In this document: positions 1-9,592 of the stretch, piece after piece
How positions within the stretch are numbered: the first letter of the stretch is position 1
How the letters are laid out: every line of letters begins with the position of its first letter
Source: Neoceratodus forsteri
Taxonomy: Eukaryota > Chordata > Ceratodontiformes > Ceratodontidae
Length of the DNA: 64,000 nucleotides
Assembly (NCBI GenBank): GCA_016271365.2
Contig: CM057456.1
Coordinates: 1,398,503,001-1,398,567,000 of the forward strand
Reading direction: 5' to 3'
Translations under genes and position numbers: made by a program
The notes under the pieces: model-generated
The model's database searches: none
What the model was told of the DNA's origin: nothing
What the model saw: only the letters and a program-made list of their open reading frames with translations

Positions 1-1239
1 TGATTTTCTGTCCTGTGCACAACATGGTTTTCAAGCGGCACAGCACCACCAAATCCCTCCTTACCCTAACCAAAAGTATTACCTCAGCAGTGAACACTGG
101 TAGCCTCACAGGTGCTGTTTTTATTGACCTGACAAAGGCTTTTGATCTTATTGATCACTCCTTAATCAGTAACAAATGTTCCAATCTGGGAATCTCACCA
201 ACTGCTCTCCCTAGTTTTGTAACTACTCAGCAAACAGATCCCAGAGAGTCAGGTATGAGACCTCCATTTCTGACCCTGCCCCAGCTTTGGTGGGTGTTCT
301 CCAAGGCACTAGTCTAGTTCCACTTCTGTCTATTCTACACATAAACTCCATAAATCAAAGCCTGCCCTGCTGCTCTGCCATTCCCTGTGCTGATGATCTG
401 GTTCTGTATACCTGCTCCAAAAGTGTTGACCAGCTCAACCAGTACCTAACGACTGACCTACAGTTAGTGCACACTTGGTTGTCTGCAAACAAGCTGATTC
501 TAAACATGACAAACATGCAGTCCATGCTGTTTGGTATGTCCCTCAAGTTAATAGCATGCCTGCCCCCTCTATCCATAGCTTACTGTGATGGTACCTTAGT
601 CCCTCCTGTCTCTTCCTTCACATACCTTGGAGTCACGCTTGACCCCTTGCTTCATTACTCATCTCATGTCATGGGTGTCTAGTGTTTGTGAACTCCATGC
701 TGGGCATATCCTATAAAGTGGGCCATGACTTCACCCCACAGGCTCGCCTTGCCATCACCTAATGGTTGTTCCTCCCTAAGCACCTTTATGGTGCCTCTGT
801 GTACTCAACTGCCTCTAAATCTACTCTTCTCCGGTGAGATGTTACATACAACAAAATTTGTTGTTTTGTGTTGGTATCTCCCTAGCTCACTCACCACTGT
901 TTCCTTTATGACAAGCTGGGTTGGCTCCCCCCTCCCTGTCCTTCCTATGAGATCATAGTTTTGGGGTGTGATCTTTCACATAATGCAAGATGGACAACCA
1001 TCATCTTTTGCTCCACTTCTGCAACCGATGGACAGTGGTTACCCTTTGAGGTCAAGTGATAGTGCCCTACTGGCTGTTTCTAAGGTTTGAACTCATGCTT
1101 TTGAATCATCCTATGCTAATGTAGCCCCAAGGCTATGGAACTCAATACCACCCATAATTTGTCTCTGCCCCTCTGTGCATACTTTCCATCTTATGCATCA
1201 TAAACATCTCATTAGTCTGGCACACTGCTGCTCTCACTG
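1..1239 (+). pseudogene. LINE reverse transcriptase, 3' part (Jockey-superfamily, Z-like)
   Basis: This is the RT and C-terminal part of a non-LTR retrotransposon ORF2, cut off by the window edge. Visible motifs are AVFIDLTKAFDLIDH (RT motif A, about 117-161) and, after a frame change near 290, a decayed motif C reading CADDLVLYT (about 392-418). A FTYLGVTLDP segment follows near 620. The C-terminal sequence APRLWNSIPP (near 1123-1152), common before the end of such ORFs, is in yet another frame, and coding similarity stops about 1239. At least two frameshifts are needed, so the copy is dead. It resembles the LINE at 20357-22862 in motif wording and order. A 3' UTR runs to about 1370, where the palindromic element begins. 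Confidence 0.8.
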
Positions 1240-1370
1240 AACCTGAGTAATTCTCTTTATGGCACTCATTTTTTATTATCCGTGTTGATATATTATCATT
1301 GTCCTCATATTTGTTGTAACCCTATGGACACTGTTCCTAAATTGTTCTTTTCCTATGATGTGTCTTTTTT

Positions 1371-1399
1371 ATGTTTCCTTGCGCGTGCGCAAGAAACAT
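1371..1399. repeat. Terminal hairpin of copy A
   Basis: A 29-bp near-perfect dyad: ATGTTT pairs with AAACAT and CTTGCGC with GCGCAAG around a 2-3 base centre. The matching hairpin of copy B (3828-3858) has CTTGCAC with GTGCAAG, a compensatory pair change that keeps the stem. Confidence 0.75.
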
Positions 1400-1659
1400 C
1401 TTGCAGTAGAACAACATTTTGGAGGTGTGTTAGGGATGAGTTCAATGCACAGCACTATACAGTGGGCTCATCCCTGACAGACCAATGAGCATGCAACCAG
1501 ACTGTGACACTAGTCACAGTTTTGCAGCTGGAAGCTGTTCTTTAGTTTAAATAAATTAAGCGTTCCAATGAAAGTGCTTCATTCCTTTCATTTGCATAGT
1601 GTCAATTGATAAGCAGACAGCTTTGTCCTCTGTTCTTCATCACTATTTGCATTAAGACC

Positions 1660-2400
1660 CCTCCATTTCCCTTTTGCCAGCAGTATTCCTTCCTGCTCCC
1701 TCCCTCTGTGTGCTGTCCTCCCCGCACCCTTTGTTCCCCATCTCGGTATCAGCTGCATTCCCTCCCACTCCCTCTCTCTCTGTGCTATCCTCCCCACACC
1801 CTTTGTTCCCCATTATCAACTGCATTCCCTCCCTCTCCCTCCCTCTGCATGCTGTCCTCCCTGCACCCTTTGTTCCCCATCCTGGTATTTGCTGCATTTC
1901 ATCTCGCTCACTACCTCTGTGTGCTGTCCTCCCCACACCCTTTGTCCCCCATCCCGGTATCAGCTGCACTCCTTCCCACTCCCTCCCTCTGCATGTTGTC
2001 CTCCCTGCACTCTTTGTTCCAAATCCTGGTATCAGCCTCATTCCCTCCCACTCTCTCCCTTTGTGTGCTGTCCTCCCTTCACCCTTTGTTCTCTGTCCTG
2101 GTATCAGGTGCATTCCCTCCCGCTCCCTCCTTCTGCATGCTGTCTTCCCTGCACACTGTGTTTCCCATCCCAGTATCAGCCGCATTCCCTCCTGCTCCCT
2201 CTCTCTGCATTCTGTCCTCCCTGCACCCCTTGTTCCCCTCCCAGTATCAAAATTAAGCCTCCTGTTCCTTTCCTCTGAGTGCTGTCCGCCCTGCACCCCT
2301 TTTTCCTCAGCCCAGCATGTGAATGAAGCCCTCCTGCTCCCTCCCTCTGCATGCTGTCCACCCTGCACCTGTCATTTCCCATTCCTGTGTTGCCATCGGG
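1660..2400. repeat. 72-bp pyrimidine-rich minisatellite
   Basis: About ten head-to-tail units of usually 72 bp (some 67-70). The phrase CTTTGTTCCCC recurs at about 1729, 1801, 1868, 1940, 2012, 2084, 2156, 2228, 2298. Each unit also has a GGTATCAGC phrase and a CTCCCTCCCTCTG phrase. Because 72 is a multiple of three, open frames run through it on both strands; these are by-products, not genes. The right edge contains GGGTGCCCAATCCC, which is also the core of the ~107-bp units of copy B. Confidence 0.85.
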
Positions 2401-2749
2401 GTGCCCAATCCCTCTGTCAGTATTATCTAACCCCTGGATACTGGAGAGCTCACTCCCAGTGTCCCAAAATGAACATTTTTTTAAACTCTGTTAAAAAAAA
2501 AAGAAAACTATCCCCCGATGTCTATTGTTAAGCCTATAAAAAATAAAACAGTCCCTTGTTGTCTCCCCCATCTTGACCCTCACTCTGCACATCCACCTCC
2601 CCTTACCCCCCCATACTTATCTTCAGCGGCTACGATCTTCTGTGGACCAGGACACGTCTGCACTCTTCAAAGCCGAATCACGAACTGAGGAATCAAGGTA
2701 AGCACTGCATAATGGCTGTCAATGGGGTTTTCAAATTATGTTGATGTCT

Positions 2750-2985
2750 CAGCCATTTTTAGGAATTGTGACCTCAAATTTTCAACATGGAGTTCTTGAG
2801 ACCCCACCCCATGAACACTGGCACTGTCATTTCATTACTCAGTCCAGAAGGGTGATTTCATGGTCGCTGTACAGTATCACCTTTCAGAACCAATTAATGA
2901 AATAACAGTGCCAGTGTTCATTAGGAGAGGTCCCAAAAAGCCCATGTTGAAAATTTGGTGCAAATAATCTCCAAAATGACTGTGT
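2750..2985. repeat. Imperfect palindrome in copy A
   Basis: The outer arms contain CATTTTTAGGAATTGTG and, inverted, CAAATAATCTCCAAAATG. Inner phrases such as TTCAACATGG / CCATGTTGAA and GGTGATTTC / a decayed partner pair across a centre near 2870. It is the counterpart of the much better preserved palindrome at 4659-4893. Confidence 0.65.
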
Positions 2986-3766
2986 TATGAGTGTGCATTG
3001 TGCAGTTTCTATGCATGCTTGTAACTTTGCCATTTTTTTTATATTTTCACTCTAGATTTTCAATATTGCCATATTTTATACCTCCTCATGAACAGTACAG
3101 CTGTCATTTTTCATATCCTGCCCAAAATGTGTTTTCACATCTATGGTGCAGAATGGCACAGTTGCTGTGTGAAATCACCTTTCAGAATGAATGAACAAAA
3201 TGACAGTGGCACTTTTCATGAGGTAGAGTCCTAAAAAGGCCGTCTTGAAATTTTGGTGAAAAGAAACTCCAAAAAATGGCTGAGTTACATGCAGTTGTTC
3301 AAACTTTTCTATGCACACTTGTAGCTTTGGTCATTTTCAATATTTTCACTCCAAAGTTCCAGTATACCCATTTTATCATACCACCTCATGAACAGTACAG
3401 CTGTCATTTTTCACATACTGCTCAAAATGTGTTTTCGCACTTGTGGCATGGAATGCTGTTTTCCCATGGATTTGAAAATCATCACCTACAGGGTTCATGA
3501 GGTGGGATGATAAGAAGACTATGTTCAACATTTGGGGTCAAAATATGAAAAAACGACAAAGATATGCCCATTGTTGCAATTTCAATATGCATGCTTGTAA
3601 CTGCAGAAATCTTAAATATTTGCACCCCACATTTTCAACATAGCCTTCTTATTATCCAAGCTTCTGTATTCAAATGCTGTCCAAAATATGACAGCTTGTC
3701 GAAACATACTTCAGGCAGCCTTTTCCTCCCACCAGAAGTTCTGCTAACACAATACACCCCTACCAT
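2986..3766. repeat. ~297-bp tandem units, copy A
   Basis: Units are marked by a CACTCTAGATTTTCAATAT-like phrase near 3047, repeated near 3349 and 3627. Each is followed by a CATGAACAGTACAGCTGTC-like phrase and a CAAAATGTGTTTTC-like phrase. Within a unit the two halves are roughly inverted copies of each other. Units degrade towards the right end. Confidence 0.7.
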
Positions 3767-3827
3767 GCAAGGAAACATTCAGCATTGACAAATACTTGTA
3801 GTAAATATACTTCTTCCCCTCATTTTT

Positions 3828-3858
3828 ATGTTTGCTTGCACGCATGTGCAAGAAACAT
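3828..3858. repeat. Terminal hairpin of copy B
   Basis: A 31-bp dyad: ATGTTT/AAACAT outer and CTTGCAC/GTGCAAG inner arms around GCAT. It differs from the copy A hairpin in both arms in a pairing-preserving way. Confidence 0.75.
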
Positions 3859-4084
3859 AGTGCCTTCATTGGAGATTTCGGAGGTGTGTCACCTCCTCCT
3901 CCAATTCAGGAACTGTGCTGGCAGGTGCGGTTTCAGAGTTAATGCATTTTGGAGCTGTCTATGACACACCCAAAATGCAGTGGCATACAGTTGAAAAGGA
4001 GCTATGCTTGAGTGAGCAGCGATAAGAAGCTGCTCACCGCAGCTCCCCCAGCCTGCAGCATGCGCACCCCGCATGCAGCATATA

Positions 4085-4400
4085 ATGACGGGGTGCCCAA
4101 TCCCCCATCGGGCGAACTGCATCTGTCTCCTCCCTCCCATAGTTGATGCCACGCTGGAGCCCACCCCAGCGTGGCAATCTGTCATGTTGCCGGCGTGGTG
4201 CCCAATCCCCGTCGGCTGAACCGCCCCCTCCCCAAAGTCCTTGTGCCACGCTGGGCCCATCCCAGCTGGCAAACGGTCCCATGCTTTTTATTTTTTTGCC
4301 ACGGGTGCCCAATCCCATCGGCTGAATGCCCCCAAAGTCCTTGGGCCACACTGGGAGCCCACCCCAGCATGCAAGCGGTCCCACGATTGTCTTTTTTTTT
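4085..4400. repeat. ~107-bp tandem units
   Basis: GTGCCCAATCCC recurs at 4093, 4198 and 4305, spaced 105 and 107 bp. Each is followed by a CCCCAAAGTCCTTG-type phrase (units 2 and 3) and a CCACGCTGGG-type phrase. One diverged copy of the phrase also occurs near 2398 at the end of the copy A minisatellite, linking the two elements. Confidence 0.75.
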
Positions 4401-4658
4401 GTTTTAACCTGTAAACAAAAGCGGTCTCCACGCTGGCCTCCCGAACCCCCTCCCACAACCCGCACTCCACCCACTGTCACAGCAGCACCCAGCCCCCACA
4501 CACCCCTCACTCCATACTTACCTCCAGACTCTGGCGGCGATCTTCGGTGGACCGGGAACACGTCTGCACTCTTCAAAGCCGACCACGAACTGATGAAATG
4601 CCGGTAAGCTGTATAATGGGCTAGATAGGAGGGGTTCAACTTTATTGCATATCTCGGG

Positions 4659-4893
4659 CATTTTTGGGAATTTTTGCACCAAAATTTCAACATGGGGTTT
4701 TTGGGACCCCTTCTCATGAGTGAAGTCACTGTCATGGCGTTATTCGGGCTCGAAGGGTGATTTCGCGCAGTGACTGCGCAGTGACTGCGAAATCACCCTT
4801 CAGGACTGAATACTGCCATGACAGTGACATCATTCATGAGAAGGGGTCCCAAAACCCCATGTTGAAAGTTTGGTGCCAAAATTCCAAAAAATG
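4659..4893. repeat. 235-bp near-perfect palindrome
   Basis: Arms of about 115 bp fold across a centre near 4776. Pairs visible across it include AACATGGGGTTTT / AAAACCCCATGTT, GGGACCCCTTCTCATGA / TCATGAGAAGGGGTCCC, CACTGTCATGGC / GCCATGACAGTG and AAGGGTGATTTCGC / GCGAAATCACCCTT. The centre is itself repetitive (GCGCAGTGACTGC twice). Arm identity by eye is about 85-90%. Confidence 0.85.
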
Positions 4894-6650
4894 ATTGTTT
4901 AACAAGCGTGCATTGTGCAGTTCCTACGCAGGCTCATAAGTTCACGAAATTTCAATATTTTCACTCCAGATTTTCAACATTGCCATTTCACCACACTGTC
5001 TTATGAGTAGTACAGCTGTCATTTTTCACATCTCACCCAAAATGTGTTTCCACCCTTGTAGCGCAGAATGGCACAGTCGGTGTGCGAAATCAATGTACGG
5101 GACAAATTAAGAAAATCACAGTGACACTGTTCATGAGCAGAGGTCTTGAAATGGCTATGTTGAAAATTTGGTGAAAAAATTCCTAAAAATGACTGTTTTA
5201 TGAGCGTGTGTTGCGCAGTTCCTACACACACTCATAGGTTTGCGAATTTTCAATATTTCCACTCCAGATTTTCAACATTGCCATTTTCCACACCTTCTTA
5301 TGAGTAGTATAGCTGTCATTTTCACATCTCACCCAAAACGTGTTTCCACCCTATGGCGCACAATGGGCGCGGTCATTATCTTGAACTCAATGTATGGGAC
5401 ACATTAAGAAAATCACAGTGTCACTGTTCATGAGCAGAGATCTTAAAATGGCAATGTTGAAAATTTGGTGACAGAATTCTAAAATGACTGTTTACGGTGT
5501 ACGTTGCACAGTTCCATACTGCGCTCGTTGGTTTGCGAATTTTCAATATTTCCGCTCCAGATTTCCAACATTGCCATTTTTCCACACCTCCTTATGAGCA
5601 GTACAGCTGTCATTTTTCACATCCTGCCCAAAACGTGTTTCCGCCCATGTAGTGCACAATGGCACAGTCGGTGTGCAAACTCAATGTATGGGACACATTA
5701 ACAAAACCACAGTGACACTGTTCATGAGCAGAGGTCTTAAAGTGGCTATGTTGAAAACTTGGTGAAAAAATGCTTAAAAATGACTTTTACGAGCGTGCGT
5801 TGCACAGTTCCTATGCATGCTCGTAAGTTTGCAAATTTAATATTTTCACTCTAGATTTTCAACATGTCCATTTTATTAAACTTCCTTATGAACAGTACAG
5901 CTGCAATTTTCATGTCACCTCAAATGTGTTATCGCGACATGTAGCGCACAATGGTGCTGTTGGTGTGCGAAAGCAATGTTTAGGACAGATTAAGAAAATC
6001 ACAGTTACACTGTTCATGAGCAGAGGTCTTAAAATGGCTATGTTGAAAATTTGGTGACAAAAGTCCATAAAATGACTGTGTTACGAGTGAGCATTGTGCA
6101 ATTTCCACGCATCCTCGTTAGTTCATGACTTTGTAATATTTTCAGTCCAGATTTTCACTAGTGGCATTTTTCAACACTTCATTATGAACAGTACAGCTGC
6201 CATTTTTCACAACATGGCCGAAGTGTGTTTTCACACTTTCAGTGCAGAGATGCGTGGTCGCTGTGGGAAATCATTGTTCGGCACAGATAAAGAAAATCAC
6301 AGTGACACTGTTCATGATCGGAGGCACCAAAATGCCTGAGTTGACAATCTGCTATAAAATATCCCCAACCTACTTATATAACGGGTGTGCGTTGCACAGT
6401 TTCTATGTACACTCGTGACTTCACCATTTTTTTAAATATTTTTACTACACATTTGCAACATAGCCATTTTTACACCTCCCCATGAAAGAGTACAGCTGTC
6501 ATTTTTTACAGCCTGTTCGGAATATTTTTGCACCTGTGGTGCTAAATCCGTAGTCACTGTGCATAAGCAGCTTTTGGCTACCAAACTGATATTCCCCCTG
6601 TTCATGAGGTGGGGTCACAAAACAAACATGTTGAAGATTTGGAGTTAAAA
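4894..6650. repeat. ~297-bp tandem units, copy B
   Basis: About six units. The CACTCCAGATTTTCAACAT-like phrase occurs near 4965, 5262, 5556, 5850, 6148 and (decayed) 6448, so the period is about 295-300 bp. Each unit holds ATGTTGAAAATTTGGTGA and, inverted, TCACTCCAGATTTTCAACAT. It also holds TTATGAGCAGTACAGCTGT and a roughly inverted ACACTGTTCATGAGCAGAG. The unit is therefore a chain of inverted half-units, related to the palindrome just upstream. Confidence 0.8.
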
Positions 6651-6710
6651 TACCAACGAATGCCTGAGGTATTAGGCTTTTCAACTAAATCGCCCAACCC
6701 TATAGAGAAT

Positions 6711-7000
6711 GACAGGAATCAGGGGTGTGACTTGGGATTCTTGATTGTGATGCTCATACCATTCCACACCCTGCAGTCACTGAGAGGCATCGAGGTATGC
6801 CTTGGACTCTTCGGCCCCAAACTTCACCCCATTCTCCTATATCGCACCCATCTCACCATATTTCCTAATGAAATGGGGTGCGCATAAGGGCCAAAGACCC
6901 CAAGGAACACGTCACACTTGTCAGTCTCTTCAGAGTGGGGTGTGGTAAAATGGTGTGGCCGTTATGCCTGATGACCCAAATGCACACCCCAATGCCTGTC
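6711..7000. repeat. ~290-bp inverted repeat near right end of copy B
   Basis: GACAGGAATCAGGGGTGTG at 6711 is inverted as CACACCCCAATGCCTGTC ending at 7000. CTTGGACTCTTCGGCCC (6800s) pairs with GGGCCAAAGACCCCAAGG (6880s), and CACCCCATTCTCC with AATGGGGTGCGC. The centre is near 6850. This palindrome is unrelated in sequence to the one at 4659-4893. Confidence 0.65.
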
Positions 7001-7134
7001 ACTCTCTGCAGGGTGGTGGTGGGGTTGGCTTCAGTTCAATACTTCACTGCCATTCCTATTACGCAGCTCTGTAACTTCTACACTACCACTGCCAATGCCA
7101 GTAAGCAAACATTCGGCATTGACAAATGCTTGTT

Positions 7135-9190
7135 TATTGTGTTACAATGTAACAAACTGAAGGTAGCAGCTGTTATGTATTTCCCCTTCTGTGTACATTA
7201 CTTTGTTTCATGTTCTTTCCCCATCGCTGTATACTGTAATACAATGTATTCTACCATATGTAAGTTTGGATGTAATCTCCCGGGTCGTACCTGAAAATAG
7301 GCATCTAACGTCTAGTGTACTTACCTGGTTAACAGAACTAAATAAAATGTTCTCGTTCAACCTCTGATTGGTGAACAGGGTATTGCTCATAACTAATGCA
7401 GACCTTCATTGCCATGGGCTTCTTTTGAGCAACAAGTAGTTCCCTGATGATGTCTGGCGCAGGATTCCTTTATTAGGGTCCTGAGAGCTGCTGACTGGGT
7501 GAGGACTGCAGAGTGCTGTCGTATGCTGGCAGTGTAAAGATGGCTGATGTACAGCCTGAAGCACTGAAAGTAGTTCCTGCCAGGCAATCCTTTAACTCAA
7601 TATGCAATACAATTGCATTGCAGTGACATACATTTGTTTGGTCAGGGACATCAAAACTAACAACAGGGTCCTGCACCTTTATGAGTTTCCTGGCATTTCC
7701 ATACTTCTTATGACTCCCAGCTTCAATGGCCGCCGGGCTGGGCGAGCTATAAGCTGTGTGCTGTTTAAGCTCCTTAAATTTTTAGTTTTACTGAATTTGA
7801 ACTGCTCGACTGTTTTCCTGCGTTTTTGTTTTATACGTTTTATTTTTATTTGTGTCTGGTTTTCTTTCATTTTATTTTAGTTCAAGTACGTTTGGTTTGG
7901 GGTATAGGAGCAAGGTGCTTGGTCCGACTGATCATGGTCAGGTTTTCGGCGTGGCTTTGTGGTACTCCCTGCAGACTTCTGCTGCTGCTACCTATTCTTT
8001 TCTGGGATGTGTGACAGCTTATCTGGCTGCCTTCTGGCCTGCTTGGTCCGAGGCAGGCAAAGGCAGTGTTTTCTGTGACTTTGAGATGAAGAGTGGATTA
8101 CCTCTTGGACTACTGAGGAGTGGGAGTGAAAAGGAGCAAAAACAGCTGATTGTAGCTGTGTTTTTGATGGTGGTATGTACTTTGCCTTGCAGTGGATCTT
8201 CTGGGTTAAGGCTTTGGTTTGACTGGCCAAATTTCGCCATTTGTGCTGTGCGACATGCTTTCCTTGATGTGGCTTTGACTTTCAAGGAAAGGGAACGAGA
8301 AAAACTGGTGTGAAGCTGTGAAGCTGTGATATATTCTACCCTATAGTGGATATTTGTGGTGATTATCCGGAAGAATTAGCCAAATTGGATAAATGTGATT
8401 TATTTTCTTTGAAAGTAGATGCAGATTGTGTATGAAGACTTGCATTTCTCTGCTGGGTTGGCTCCTAGCGGTGCGGGCGGGCCTGACTCTACCAGCATCC
8501 AATGGCCGGATTTGCTGTGACACAGGGGATTGGGCTCTAGATTGGCCAAGGAACTGGCCATTGAGTCCATTTTCCCCTAGACTCCTGGGGGTTGGTTATG
8601 GACTAGCAACTCCCTGGGTGATGAAGTGTTCCAGCATTTATTTCCAGTCGGGTTCATCGGGAGCGGAGCCTGGTATGCCCGTATCAGCTGTATGTAGCTG
8701 ACTGGACTCTTTTTGACTTGTTTTGTGTGGAATCTGGATTTTCTGATTATTACCTACATTCCTTGACTGTTATACAACTCAGCCTAGACTCATAAACCAT
8801 TTTTTATTTGGTCAGTGAAAGTGTCCTCCTGTGGTCTCCCTGGTGGTGAGAGAACCTGGGCGTCCACTTTTATTCATTTTCCTTTTAAGTTTAAAGAAGA
8901 CTTTTCTGCTTTGGATTTTTAATTTGATCTTGGACTACCTAATTTTGGGTAATTTGAGTGGGCAGACTTCTCTCATTTCCAGGTTGTCAGAGGACCTGGG
9001 GGTTGGGGGTTCATTCTGTATGCTGCATTCCGGTGAGAGGGGTTTGCGGCAGTTTTACTATTATTTGGTTGATTTAATTTTTGGTTTATGTTTTTTCTTG
9101 TGCTGAGTTCTGGGTTAGGGTATCCTTTTGAGTAGGGGTTGGTTAAAATTTTATCTATTTTAAGGGGTGGGTTTTGGATTTTATTATTTA
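7135..9190. other. No recognisable gene; AT/T-rich LINE-associated sequence
   Basis: Just after copy B is a short palindrome, GTTACAATGTAAC, near 7141. An AATAAA followed by GTTCTCG lies near 7340 and could be the tail of an older LINE. From about 7730 the sequence becomes T-rich with several short overlapping open frames on both strands, none with motifs I recognise. Since LINE X coding starts at about 9590 on the same strand, part of this stretch may be its 5' leader. I see no promoter that can be defended. Confidence 0.4.
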
Positions 9191-9207
9191 TTTTGTTGTG
9201 GTTCTTT

Positions 9208-9358
9208 GGACTGGGTACCTGGGTGTCATGAATTTGCCTGTGTTTAGCTTGTAGGATGTGTAAGCCTCCCTTTCTGGTCGTGTGTCATTCATCCTCTGCC
9301 TTCCATTCCCTCTATCCTTTTTTCTCCCCCTCCTTTGTTGTTGTTGACTTACCAGTGC
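9208..9358 (+). repeat. LINE X leader segment, first copy of a 150-bp direct duplication
   Basis: Starts GGACTGGGTACC, contains TTAGCTTGTAGGA and GTGTAAGCCTCCC, and ends TTTGTTGTTGTTGA..CAGTGC. The second copy is at 9817-9967, inside the endonuclease coding region, with about 88-90% identity by eye. Confidence 0.8.
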
Positions 9359-9592
9359 TGTCAGGCATTGGCTATTGCCCGTAAGAGGAGGAGGGGTGGT
9401 GGGAGGCATGGATATCAGAGGATGAATGAGCGGGGACCTCACATCAGGTTGGTTAGGTCCAGAAGACACCTTGGGGCAAAATGGAGCTGGGAACGTGGTA
9501 AGCCATGTCTAGTCCCCATACCCAAGGGCACCACCATTAATTCCGGTGGGCAAGTAGCCAGGGCAGCACCTGAAACCCATTCAACCTGAGGG

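Larger units (their letters stand above)
1371..3799 (+). mobile_element. Palindrome-rich non-coding element, copy A
   Basis: A 2.4-kb element with no credible coding sequence. In order it holds a terminal hairpin (1371-1399), a 72-bp minisatellite (about 1660-2400), a long imperfect palindrome (about 2750-2985), and about three ~297-bp units (2986-3700). It ends in the 12-bp inverted copy of its first bases (GCAAGGAAACAT, 3767-3778) followed by a 21-bp trailer (3779-3799). The first 12 bases are ATGTTTCCTTGC, the exact inverse of the right end. Copy B has the same order of parts, with G instead of C at the variable base at both of its ends. Superfamily unknown; no transposase is visible, so it is probably non-autonomous. 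Confidence 0.7.
3828..7134 (+). mobile_element. Palindrome-rich non-coding element, copy B
   Basis: The longest copy (3.3 kb), starting 28 bp after the end of copy A in the same orientation. It has a terminal hairpin (3828-3858), three ~107-bp units (about 4085-4400), a 235-bp palindrome (4659-4893), about six ~297-bp units (4894-6650), a 290-bp inverted repeat (6711-7000), the inverted terminal 12-mer GTAAGCAAACAT (7101-7112) and a 22-bp trailer ending TGCTTGTT (7134). The left terminus is ATGTTTGCTTGC, so both ends share G at the position where copy A has C. No coding sequence is credible. Confidence 0.7.

Noticed and set aside
1606..2531. Overlapping open frames of 216-285 codons on plus and 238 codons on minus
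   Set aside because: They follow the 72-bp minisatellite, whose unit length is a multiple of three; translations are simple repeats with no domain.
4034..4735. Open frame of 233 codons on minus
   Set aside because: It crosses the ~107-bp tandem units and half of the 235-bp palindrome, so its length comes from repeat structure.
1371..7134. Helitron or helentron identity for the palindrome-rich element
   Set aside because: Terminal hairpins and internal arrays are suggestive, but the ends are inverted repeats, the left end is not TC and the right end does not close with CTRR; no Rep/helicase coding is present.
7826..8313. Overlapping frames that could be a membrane or secreted protein
   Set aside because: T-rich sequence gives hydrophobic translations in several frames; no consistent frame, motif or neighbour supports a gene.
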